From CAMBDS01 sp964355675 (GTDB lineage Bacteria; Electryoneota; AABM5-125-24; Hatepunaeales; Hatepunaeaceae), in contig CAYHEC010000008.1 in assembly GCA_964355675.1 (NCBI GenBank), forward strand, positions 71,515-135,514: a DNA stretch of 64,000 nt, in the 5' to 3' direction. Of this stretch, positions 25,701-32,883 are shown one piece after another; within the stretch, counting starts at the first letter, position 1; the number at the start of each line of letters is the position of its first letter. The notes beneath the pieces were generated by a model. The model was not told where the DNA came from. It did not search any database and worked only from the letters and a program-made list of their open reading frames with translations. The position numbers were made by a program, and so were the translations under genes.

Positions 25701-26930
25701 TCCAAGAGGCAAATCGAGATATAATCCGACGTCTAGAGAGTCCGCTTCAAGTGTCAAATCAGTGAGCTGTTCCTGAACGATCCATTGAGTATATAGATAA
25801 TATTGAATTAGTTTTTCATTTGCTGCGGGGAAGAGAAGGTTGTCATTTGTCGCAGGGTGTCCACGCCCTGCGACATCGGACGATGCTCTGAAGCGAGCGT
25901 AGTCGAGAACATCGGGATGAGAACTGACGAAGTCACGGAACTGGGCTTTTCTCAGGGATAGCGGACCGCTGTCTGCCGTACCGCCTCTACCCGATTCAGA
26001 TGGGATATCGCTACTAACTTCCTCTGCCAGAATTTCGAGGACTTGACGCTTCAGCTTAGCCACGCGGCGGTACTCAACGTAAGGAGAGTCTGCCAACGCC
26101 CTCCGCTCTTTTTCGAATCCAACAGTAGCCGCAAGGCGATGAGCGCGTGATGATTGACTGTACTCAGGAAGTCGTCGCAAATCGATATAAAGTTCATTCC
26201 AGAAAAGACGACTGACTGGCTGGTAGGGGCTTGGTTCGCACGGATCATCAAGGAACTGTGCGGAAAGGGGAAGAGTTCCGACGATATCGACGCCTCGTTT
26301 TCCAGCCCAGCGGATCAGCTCGCGGGCGTCGTTGAAATCGCCTACCCCCCAGGAGGATTTCGACCGGAGTGCATAAAACGGAGCAAAAATGCCGAGACGA
26401 GACTTGGAATCAGCCCGATTAAAACAACGCGACGGGGCTGAAATCAGAAGAGATTTACTGACTTCATGTTCGTCCTCATGCGAAACGGTATAATATCCGA
26501 ACGGAAGAGGCTCATTTTGGGAGAGTTGGTACGGTGAACAGCTGTCCGTCGTACCGGACGACTCGGTTTTAATGGTCAATTTGTCGATCAGAGGAAATGA
26601 ACATCTACCATCCCATGCTACAATAACGGGTGGAAGGGCTCTGTTTTCCTGATTTTTATTAAACCAGTCAAGCGCTTCGGTCGCCTGAGCAAAATTATCA
26701 AGTGGAATACCAAGACCTTTCAGGACTGCTACAAGCGAATCAGGAGAGGCGTAACGGATCTCCCCTGACAGGTCAGAGTAACTCGTTAAAACACCGGCTT
26801 GCTCCGCAAGCGCAGTAAGCGCTTCAGTAGCTGGCATGTTTGGAACAGCAGGGTGGGGACACCCTGCTTCAACATTTTCTGTAGCAGGGTGGGGACACCC
26901 TGCTACAGACGATACGATTGGTCCTTTCAC
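22755..26930 (-). CDS. malQ-glgB: Fusion of 4-alpha-glucanotransferase (MalQ) and glycogen branching enzyme (GlgB)
   Basis: The first ~735 residues are a GH77 amylomaltase: MLRIDHVMGLHR with the nucleophile Asp, EIVGEDLGTVP with the acid/base Glu, and SLNTHDLVPFAGLW. Residues ~745-1391 are a GH13 branching enzyme: an N-terminal CBM48-like FAVWAPDAESVHVIGDFNGW, YELHLGSW, GLRVDAVASM (nucleophile Asp), VMAEEST (acid/base Glu) and LPLSHDEVVHGKGS. The two activities rearrange linear alpha-1,4 chains and add alpha-1,6 branches. The GTG start overlaps the upstream stop (GTGA); an internal ATG at 26837 is an alternative that would exclude two palindromes. Repeat-derived inserts remain within the MalQ part (about residues 351-361 and 634-644). 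No stop separates the halves. Confidence 0.95.
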   Translation of the reverse strand: MKGPIVSSVAGCPHPATENVEAGCPHPAVPNMPATEALTALAEQAGVLTSYSDLSGEIRYASPDSLVAVLKGLGIPLDNFAQATEALDWFNKNQENRALPPVIVAWDGRCSFPLIDKLTIKTESSGTTDSCSPYQLSQNEPLPFGYYTVSHEDEHEVSKSLLISAPSRCFNRADSKSRLGIFAPFYALRSKSSWGVGDFNDARELIRWAGKRGVDIVGTLPLSAQFLDDPCEPSPYQPVSRLFWNELYIDLRRLPEYSQSSRAHRLAATVGFEKERRALADSPYVEYRRVAKLKRQVLEILAEEVSSDIPSESGRGGTADSGPLSLRKAQFRDFVSSHPDVLDYARFRASSDVAGRGHPATNDNLLFPAANEKLIQYYLYTQWIVQEQLTDLTLEADSLDVGLYLDLPLGSHQQGYDNWKYPDLFVDDVSIGAPPDPLGPEGQIWGIPPINPRVSQLSGHEYFREVVKRHTAIASMLRIDHVMGLHRLFWVPDGMPGSQGVYVKYPADELWAILSMESHRNRCEIVGEDLGTVPDDVREEMTRRGVRKLYVLPFEIDLSQEVTTLRQPDKTSVASLNTHDLVPFAGLWQETDITDRRERDCLSADEEAIAREERRQFRETVTRELLECGLWQAVPSADPLRSAADPDAAIQAAHRYLAASSAEVVLINIEDLWGETEPQNRPGTVEPIPNWRKKFAKSLEEIITNPSISNQLKELAESRGKGNIMGSKINSEVDPALTSKAKLKIKETPAESVNLPTVGQSLVFFRMSEEDRYLFNEGSHLKLYEKLGSHQGEVDGVLGTHFAVWAPDAESVHVIGDFNGWNRGSHPLYPNNSSGIWEGFIPGVGALITYKYFVKSHLNNYQSEKADPFAFHAETSPKTGSKVWDSCYDWNDAEWMKSRREVNRLDAPMSIYELHLGSWRRVVEQGERSLSYLELAQQLPSYLREMGFTHVQFLPIMEHPFYGSWGYQTTGYFAPTSRYGTPQDFMYLIDTLHQHGVGVILDWVPSHFPSDEHGLAYFDGEHLYEHADERQGFHPDWGSMIFNYGRNEVRSFLLSSGMFWLDKYHADGLRVDAVASMLYLDYSRKEGEWIPNIYGGRENLDAISFLRRFNEEVYARFPDVQVMAEESTSWPAVSRPTYLGGLGFGFKWDMGWMHDILDYFARDPIHRRYHHNSLTFRMLYAWHENFVLPLSHDEVVHGKGSLIGKMPGDIWQKFANLRLLLTVQYTQPGKKLLFMGSEIGQWSEWNHDRSLDWHLLEYPNHSGLQRLVSSLNHLYRTEPALYELDCEPGGFEWVDCNDADGSSISYLRWNRDHSECLLVVLNFTPATRFDYRVGVPRSGMWKELFNSDSEHYSGSGKGNLGKVTSTGEAFHGRPDSVIITLPPLGGVVLKG
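24998..25024. repeat. GC-rich palindrome inside the MalQ part
   Basis: CTGCC...GACC and GGTCGGCAG arms encode a Pro/Ser/Ala/Asp-type insert (about residues 634-644) in a region that is variable in MalQ. Confidence 0.7.
25848..25875. repeat. 28-bp GCAGGGTG palindrome inside the MalQ part
   Basis: TGTCGCAGGGTG-tcca-CGCCCTGCGACA has 12-bp arms and is read in frame as VAGRGHPAT. It is the same family as the intergenic palindromes at 22631, 30372 and 38402. Confidence 0.92.
26847..26909. repeat. Two GCAGGGTG palindromes at the malQ-glgB 5' end
   Basis: Two copies of AGCAGGGTG-ggga-CACCCTGCT in tandem. Read from the GTG start they encode AGCPHPA twice; if translation starts at 26837 they lie in the leader. 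Confidence 0.9.
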
Positions 26931-29900
26931 TGGGACGCTTCCATGATCTGCAACAATCCTCGTAGAGGAATATCAATCCATGATGGACGGTTGTTAAGTT
27001 CGTATTCCAACTCATAGACCGCTTTATCGAGTAAGTATATTCTGAGCAGGAAATCGAGTTCGGCATCCTCCTTTGGAAGTATTCGAGCCTGACGCATTGG
27101 TGGGATATACGAATTTAAAAACGACGCCCCAGCCCACTCGCTCCAGAACCTCCCCCAAGGCTCGAGAGCGTGTTTTTGATCTTCAGTGAGCGCAAGCTGT
27201 GATACAGGACCGGCCAACGCTGACTCAGATGCGTAATGAAAAGAACGCAACATTCCGGCGATGTCCTTTAAGGGTGACCTCTTTATTCGTCTTTCACCGA
27301 TTGATTTTGATGGCTCACCTTCGAAGTCGATTACAACATAGTCGTTACCTGCGCACAATATCTGACCCAGATGATAATCGCCATGAACACGAATTCTCAG
27401 CGTGTTTATCTGAGCATCTTTGATACGACGGAACTTATCCTCGATCTTTCCTTGATACTCGAGAACTTTAAGAACAAGTTGATTACTCGCAATGCTAAGC
27501 CTATCTTTCCCCTGCCTGAGCGCCGCGAAAGTCAGGCTCGCGCGCGCAAGCATCCCATGACTGATCGACCGGAGATAAAGCTCTGAGAACTCCTCCGGTT
27601 CGAAGGCGGGTCCGCCCCCTTTTGCCGCGAGAGCGAGGTGCATTTCGGCTGTTCGCTGACCGATCAGTCTGGCTTTCTCTAAGTAGGGACCAATCAGCTC
27701 AAGGGCTTGATCGGGAATGCCGTGATGGGTCGCGTAAGTTCGATTGGGAAGGGGGGCTGTTTCCATGCGGTTTTCAGCCGACAACACAAGCACGGACTCG
27801 TAGAAATGTCCCAAATTGTCCAAAGCTTCGCTCCACGCGTCTCCTTCACTTGCAACAAAATTCTGTAATATGGCAAGCGTTTGTGGAGTTTTACCTTTGG
27901 AAGTATATTCCAAAGCACCCAGAAGTTTCGGAATTCTCGTGAACTCGTTTCTTTCAGCCAAATGCCTTCCAATCTCAAGTTCTGGATTAGGCCCCGATTC
28001 GCCCCGCCGGAATATTTTGAAATTAAGTCTATTCGAGAAATTTATCGAGCTGTTAGACTGTTCCCGCCCCATGGCGCGTGGAATAAGATCAGAATTAGCA
28101 ACCGCTTCATTAAATAGTTCGGGGAGAAAAAGAGTTCCGTCAAGTTCTCCATACAATCCCTTGATAATTTTACGCTTCCTGATTAGATCGAGGAGTGCAA
28201 TACCACAATTTGGAAGACTCATCGCCTCAATTAAGTAGCCGTTGACTTGATTACCGTGATAATCTGCTGTAATTCTACAAATAGCTTCTTTCTCGAGTTC
28301 TTTGCTTTCAGCTTCGCCTTTAGCCTTAACCCCAAGAGTCAAGGTCAGCAAATAGGTTTCCGGCTCACCTTCGGTATATTCGACTCGGATGAAGATCAGT
28401 CTGGTAGCGTAGCCCCCATTAGCAAGTGGAAAATCCTCAGAGAGGTGAACAGCTTGAATTACTTTTCCTTTCCCACCAAACCACCGTCTTGTCGGAAGCC
28501 ATGAAATAAGCGACGGAACGAGTTTATCCCACTTTGATGAATGAAGTATCTCATCCCAAGTTCCAGCCACGGTCAGCTCAGTCAATTCAGCAGGGCGGAT
28601 TGACTGCCCTACCAAGTCGGCAGACTTTTGTTGCAGTGAGAACCAAAGAAAGGAGTGAGGCCCAACCGTCAGAACATAAGGATTTGTTTCGATTCTGGGG
28701 AATCGGGTTTGCCCAAAAAGTTCGATGGGAACAGCGCCATAAAATTCTGACAGGTTCAATTCCGCGGCCTGAGCAAATCTGGAGAGATTGGCGACCACGA
28801 GAATAGTTTCGTCATTGTGCCTCCTTAAATAAGCCAGCACTTTTCGATTGCCAGGGAAGAGGAATTCCAATGAACCAAGCCCGAATACCGGATACTTTTT
28901 TCGAAGCGCGATAAGGCGTTTCATCCACCAGTAGAGCGAGTGCGGATTACTTTGCTCTGTCTCGACGTTGACCGTCTCATAATGATACTCGGGATCGATG
29001 ATGACAGGAAAGTAGAGCTTTTGAGGATTAGCTCGCGAAAAACCGGCGTTCCGGTCGCCCGACCACTGCATCGGAGTCCGGACGCCGTTTCGATCACCGA
29101 GATACACGTTGTCTCCCATGCCCAGCTCGTCGCCATAATAAATAATTGGCGTGCCGGGGAGACTGAACAGAAGCCCGTTCATCAGCTCAATTTTGCGGCG
29201 ATTGTTACCAAGCAGAGGAGCCAGACGTCTGCGGATACCAAGATTGACTCGCGCCTGAGGGTCCGACGCATAGACGCGGTACATGTAATCCCGCTCTTCA
29301 TCGGTGACCATTTCGAGCGTCAACTCGTCGTGATTTCTCAGGAAGAGAGCCCATTGGCAGGTCGGCGGGATGGCTGGAGTTGAATCGAGAATTTCGATGA
29401 TCGGGAACCGATCTTCCATCCTGACCGACATAAAGAGACGAGGCATTAGTGGAAAGTGAAACGCCATTTGACATTCATCACCTTTTCCAAAGTAGGCAAT
29501 GGAGTCATCCGGCCATTGATTTGCCTCGCCAAGTAGCATTCTTCCCGGGAAATGCTCATCGACATGCTTTCGCAGAGTCCTCAGGTAGGCGTGCGTTTCG
29601 GGCAGGTTTTCGTTGTTTGTGCCATCGCGTTCATAAAGGTACGGCACTGCGTCAAGGCGAAGTCCGTCAACACCCATACCAAGCCAGAAATCAAGCACTT
29701 TGAACATTGCCCGCCGAACTTCAGAATTATCGAAATTAAGATCCGGCTGGTGGTGGTAAAAGCGATGCCAGTAGTATTGCTCGGCAATTGGATCCCAGCT
29801 CCAGTTAGAGGGTTCAAAATCCTGAAAAATGATCCTCGTTTCGCGGTAGCGGTCGGGGTCATCGTTCCAGACGTAGAAGTTTCTGAAGCGGCTATCTTTC

Positions 29901-30292
29901 GGAGCGCGGCGGGCACGCTGAAACCACGGATGCTGATCGGAAGTATGATTCAGAACCAGTTCAGTGATGACTTTCAACCCACGGCTGTGCGCCTCCTTCA
30001 TGAAAGTGCGGAAGTCTCTCATGTCGCCGTAAGTGGGATTGATGGAATAGTAGTCGGCGATGTCGTAGCCGTCGTCACGAAGAGGCGAAGGATAGAACGG
30101 CAGGACCCAGAGCGCTGTAACGCCTAAATCCTGCAGGTAATCCAGTTTCTGGGTCAAACCCTTCAGGTCACCGACTCCGTCGGCGTCGGAATCGAAAAAG
30201 GCGCGGATATGAAGTTCGTATATGATCGCTTCCTTATACCATTCAGAAGCGTTCGGTGTAATTATTTTTTGAGTGCTGGATTGTTGATTCAT
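26927..30292 (-). CDS. treS: Trehalose synthase-maltokinase fusion (TreS-Mak)
   Basis: Residues ~1-560 are a GH13 trehalose synthase that interconverts trehalose and maltose. They show YELHIRAFFDSDADGVGDLKG, the nucleophile Asp in GLRLDAVPYL, LGEANQWP with the acid/base Glu and LRNHDELTLEM. Residues ~590-1121 are a maltokinase: WLPTRRWFGGKGK at its start, then the kinase-like IRVHGDYHLGQIL with catalytic Asp and VIDFEGEP with the metal-binding Asp. It phosphorylates maltose at the reducing end to give the GlgE substrate. The fused form is known in several phyla. The ATG at 30292 is clear. It overlaps the next gene by four bases and follows glgE in the same direction. Confidence 0.96.
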   Translation of the reverse strand: MNQQSSTQKIITPNASEWYKEAIIYELHIRAFFDSDADGVGDLKGLTQKLDYLQDLGVTALWVLPFYPSPLRDDGYDIADYYSINPTYGDMRDFRTFMKEAHSRGLKVITELVLNHTSDQHPWFQRARRAPKDSRFRNFYVWNDDPDRYRETRIIFQDFEPSNWSWDPIAEQYYWHRFYHHQPDLNFDNSEVRRAMFKVLDFWLGMGVDGLRLDAVPYLYERDGTNNENLPETHAYLRTLRKHVDEHFPGRMLLGEANQWPDDSIAYFGKGDECQMAFHFPLMPRLFMSVRMEDRFPIIEILDSTPAIPPTCQWALFLRNHDELTLEMVTDEERDYMYRVYASDPQARVNLGIRRRLAPLLGNNRRKIELMNGLLFSLPGTPIIYYGDELGMGDNVYLGDRNGVRTPMQWSGDRNAGFSRANPQKLYFPVIIDPEYHYETVNVETEQSNPHSLYWWMKRLIALRKKYPVFGLGSLEFLFPGNRKVLAYLRRHNDETILVVANLSRFAQAAELNLSEFYGAVPIELFGQTRFPRIETNPYVLTVGPHSFLWFSLQQKSADLVGQSIRPAELTELTVAGTWDEILHSSKWDKLVPSLISWLPTRRWFGGKGKVIQAVHLSEDFPLANGGYATRLIFIRVEYTEGEPETYLLTLTLGVKAKGEAESKELEKEAICRITADYHGNQVNGYLIEAMSLPNCGIALLDLIRKRKIIKGLYGELDGTLFLPELFNEAVANSDLIPRAMGREQSNSSINFSNRLNFKIFRRGESGPNPELEIGRHLAERNEFTRIPKLLGALEYTSKGKTPQTLAILQNFVASEGDAWSEALDNLGHFYESVLVLSAENRMETAPLPNRTYATHHGIPDQALELIGPYLEKARLIGQRTAEMHLALAAKGGGPAFEPEEFSELYLRSISHGMLARASLTFAALRQGKDRLSIASNQLVLKVLEYQGKIEDKFRRIKDAQINTLRIRVHGDYHLGQILCAGNDYVVIDFEGEPSKSIGERRIKRSPLKDIAGMLRSFHYASESALAGPVSQLALTEDQKHALEPWGRFWSEWAGASFLNSYIPPMRQARILPKEDAELDFLLRIYLLDKAVYELEYELNNRPSWIDIPLRGLLQIMEASQ

Positions 30293-30348
30293 TGACTTTA
30301 TATAGGAAAATTATGTTGTTGTGTGCGGATCGACAAATTTCACAGACC

Positions 30349-30417
30349 GTCCGAGAATGTTGATTTCTTGCCGCAGGGTGAGGACACTCTGCGACACACA
30401 TTCTCCTATTCTCGGAC
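30349..30417. repeat. Nested palindrome between glgE and treS
   Basis: Outer arms GTCCGAGAAT / ATTCTCGGAC surround a GCAGGGTG-type palindrome (30372-30392). In the operon transcript this would fold as one branched hairpin. Confidence 0.85.
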
Positions 30418-30434
30418 AGATTGTTCAGTCCGTC

Positions 30435-32429
30435 TCATTCAAATTCTTCGACGACGCCCTCGCCAGTCCTTCTCGTCAATTTGAAGATATGGGCTGGCAT
30501 TTTTTGTGGATTCAACTCAATGTAGTTTCTTTCTCCACGCCAGATATATTTCATATCTGTCAGCAGATCATGCACTTGATAGGATTCGTTCCTGGTAAGA
30601 CCAAGATCGGCAATCCTAAGATCTACCCAACCAATCTGAGTGTTAAAAGGATCAAGATTGACCGCGACCAATACGGTGTTGCTCTTGTCTTCAGATTGAC
30701 GGCTATAAAAGATCAGAAAGGGGTTGTCGATCTGGTGAAATTGAATATTCCAGTTTGACTGAAGCGCGCTATTATCTTTACGAGCTTGATTTACTGCGGC
30801 GATGATGGTGCGAATATTTGCTGGATCATCGCTATCGTAATGAATTATTTCATACTTCTCAGAGTTAAGATACTCCTCTGACCCCTTTTCTTTCGGCTTG
30901 TTATGGCAAAGCTCATAAGCCTGACCATAAATCCCAAAATTACCGCTCGCTGTTGCCGCCAGAACCAATCTTGAAATAAACGCCGGTCTGCCCCCTGCTT
31001 GCAGATATTCGTGCAAAATATCGGGTGTGTTCGGCCATAAATTCGGAATAAAGTACTCACGACCCGACTCCTGGGAAAGTTCAGTGAAATATTGTTCTAA
31101 TTCCCATTTATCATTCCGCCAGGTGAAGTAGGTGTATGATTGAGTAAATCCAATCTTAGCAAGTTGATGCATAATCTTAGGTCGGGTGAACGCTTCGGCG
31201 AGAAAGAGAATATCGGGATGATCGATTTTTATTTCAGCGATAACCCATTCCCAGAACCGGAACGGCTTAGTGTGAGGATTATCGACGCGAAAAATCGTGA
31301 CGCCCTGTTCGATCCAGAACAGAAAAATGCTTTTGATTTCCTGCCAAAGCTCGAACCAATCCTTGCATTCGAAGTCGAGGGGGTAGATGTCTTGATATTT
31401 CTTGGGAGGATTTTCGGCGTATTGTATCCGTCCGTCCGGGCGTTCCTTGAACCAGCCCCGGTGTTCCTTGACGTAAGGATGATCGGGAGAGCACTGAAGC
31501 GCGATATCGAGAGCTATTTCGATTCCGTATTCTTTAGCTTCTTGAACCAATTGTTTAAAATCATTCAGCGTCCCAAGTTCCGGGTGAATTGCCTTGTGAC
31601 CACCTTCATCAGACCCTATGCCCCATGGACTGCCAGGATCCCCTGATGTTGCGACGATAGAATTGTTTTTCCCCTTCCGAAAGCTCTTGCCGATGGGGTG
31701 AATCGGGGGCAGGTAAAGAACATCGAAACCCAGTTCGGCAACGTAAGGAAGTCTATTAATGACGTCAGTTAGCGTCCCATGTTTTCCCTGCTCATTCGCG
31801 GCAGATCGAGGGAACATCTCGTACCAACTGCTGAAGCGTGCCTTGGGTCTATCAACCCAAACCGGCATAATTGAATGATAAGTAGTTGATTTATCCCGAT
31901 CATGATAGCGTTCTATAAGCGCAAGAAGTCGCTCGTCGAGGGCAATCTCACCTCGCTCAGCGATTTCACCACGGCCTAATAACTCACAATAATGACTTAA
32001 TCGCAAGAGGTCATCGCCTGACGCTCGGGACAGGGATTGCCTGACAATCTCAACACCTATAAGAATTTCGAGCTCGAGATCTTGCCCACCAGAGATTCGT
32101 TTGAGAAGATTCTCTCGCCAAGTCGTAAATGGATTGATCCATGCTTGGATGGTGTATTCGCACTTCCCTACCGCAGTTACACTGAATTCACCTCGCCAGA
32201 GATCGTTCCCCAATAGTGTCATCAGGGATTCCTGCCAGAGGGTTTCGGAGGACTGCCTCCATAACAACCGCGCAGAGAGTGATTCGTGACCGTCAGCGAA
32301 GATGTCGGCCTCCACAATAACCTTTTCGCCGACAGTTCGCTTAATCGGGTATCGTCCGCCATTTACTTCAGGAGTAACCTTTTCAATGACAACACGATAC
32401 GGTTTCTTTAAGTCGGTTGGTTCATCCAT
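30435..32429 (-). CDS. glgE: Alpha-1,4-glucan:maltose-1-phosphate maltosyltransferase
   Basis: GlgE transfers maltosyl units from maltose-1-phosphate to growing alpha-1,4 chains. The N-terminal VIEKVTPEVNGGRYPIKRTVGE and VEADIFADGHE blocks are diagnostic. In the GH13_3 catalytic domain FRVDNPHTKPFRFW holds the nucleophile Asp and FLAEAFTRP the acid/base Glu; GFTQSYTYFTWRN follows. Length (664 residues) is normal. The ATG at 32429 has only a weak ribosome binding site. It is the first gene of the operon glgE, treS-mak, malQ-glgB, and its upstream region is shared with the divergent C25 gene, including a CRP-type site centred ~131 bp upstream. Confidence 0.97.
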   Translation of the reverse strand: MDEPTDLKKPYRVVIEKVTPEVNGGRYPIKRTVGEKVIVEADIFADGHESLSARLLWRQSSETLWQESLMTLLGNDLWRGEFSVTAVGKCEYTIQAWINPFTTWRENLLKRISGGQDLELEILIGVEIVRQSLSRASGDDLLRLSHYCELLGRGEIAERGEIALDERLLALIERYHDRDKSTTYHSIMPVWVDRPKARFSSWYEMFPRSAANEQGKHGTLTDVINRLPYVAELGFDVLYLPPIHPIGKSFRKGKNNSIVATSGDPGSPWGIGSDEGGHKAIHPELGTLNDFKQLVQEAKEYGIEIALDIALQCSPDHPYVKEHRGWFKERPDGRIQYAENPPKKYQDIYPLDFECKDWFELWQEIKSIFLFWIEQGVTIFRVDNPHTKPFRFWEWVIAEIKIDHPDILFLAEAFTRPKIMHQLAKIGFTQSYTYFTWRNDKWELEQYFTELSQESGREYFIPNLWPNTPDILHEYLQAGGRPAFISRLVLAATASGNFGIYGQAYELCHNKPKEKGSEEYLNSEKYEIIHYDSDDPANIRTIIAAVNQARKDNSALQSNWNIQFHQIDNPFLIFYSRQSEDKSNTVLVAVNLDPFNTQIGWVDLRIADLGLTRNESYQVHDLLTDMKYIWRGERNYIELNPQKMPAHIFKLTRRTGEGVVEEFE

Positions 32430-32549
32430 AGCTTCGCACCTGATTTGTTATTATCGCTTCGAGATAGGATTGGGCAAAATGCACCCAATTCAAGTTAATG
32501 GTGATGACGTATCATGTCAAGCAGGCAAGCCAGTCAATTGGCATGAAAA

Positions 32550-32571
32550 AAATGTGAACACACTCACATTT
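32550..32571. promoter_or_regulatory. CRP-type binding site, perfect palindrome
   Basis: AAATGTGA-n6-TCACATTT, a perfect inverted repeat matching the consensus of CRP/FNR-family activators including the flanking A/T bases. It ends seven bases before the -35 hexamer facing the C25 gene. It could also act on glgE, whose start codon is about 130 bp away in the other direction. Confidence 0.8.
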
Positions 32572-32577
32572 AATCTC

Positions 32578-32607
32578 TTGACAATATAGTTAGATTGTGA
32601 CTATATT
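32578..32607 (+). promoter_or_regulatory. Sigma-70-like promoter with overlapping operator-like repeat
   Basis: TTGACA (32578-32583), an 18-bp spacer and TATATT (32602-32607). The spacer and -10 contain ATATAGT-n9-ACTATAT (32584-32606), so a dimeric repressor could occlude the promoter. It faces the C25 gene, whose ATG is ~277 bp downstream with the MITE in the leader. Confidence 0.75.
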
Positions 32608-32664
32608 TTATGTTGCGTTGACGGGGGGAAATCTCGATTCGAATTTTGACGACGAGGTGAGGAC

Positions 32665-32806
32665 GAGTTCTTTGAAATATTCGATAGAATGCCAAAAGTG
32701 TCCAGGCGGACGCCCTCGTCCGCCGAACATTCAAGCACAAAACAAGCGCGGACGAGGGCGTCCGCGTGGACAAGTCAGCGCAAATTTTGAATATTTCAAT
32801 GAACTC
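32665..32806. mobile_element. MITE-like element, copy M3
   Basis: 142 bp. Ends GAGTTCTTTGAAATATTC and its near-perfect inverse (17 of 18). Flanks GAGGAC (32659-32664) and GAGGAT (32807-32812) suggest a 6-bp target duplication inside a GCAGGGTGAGGACACCCTGC palindrome. Inside are long arms of GGCGGACGCCCTCGTCCGC type around a CAAGCACAAAACAAG loop. No ORF. Confidence 0.88.
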
Positions 32807-32883
32807 GAGGATACCCCGTCGCACGCCACTTGCAGGATGTCCCTCCCTGCTGATCTAAATTTATTTCACGAAGGCGGTAAGAA

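Larger units (their letters stand above)
32430..32883. other. Divergent control region between glgE and the C25 gene
   Basis: A 454-bp gap holding a CRP-type palindrome (32550-32571), a sigma-70-like promoter with an operator-like inverted repeat (32578-32607) and a MITE-like element (32665-32806). Remnants of GCAGGGTG palindromes flank the MITE. No gene was recognised. Confidence 0.85.
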
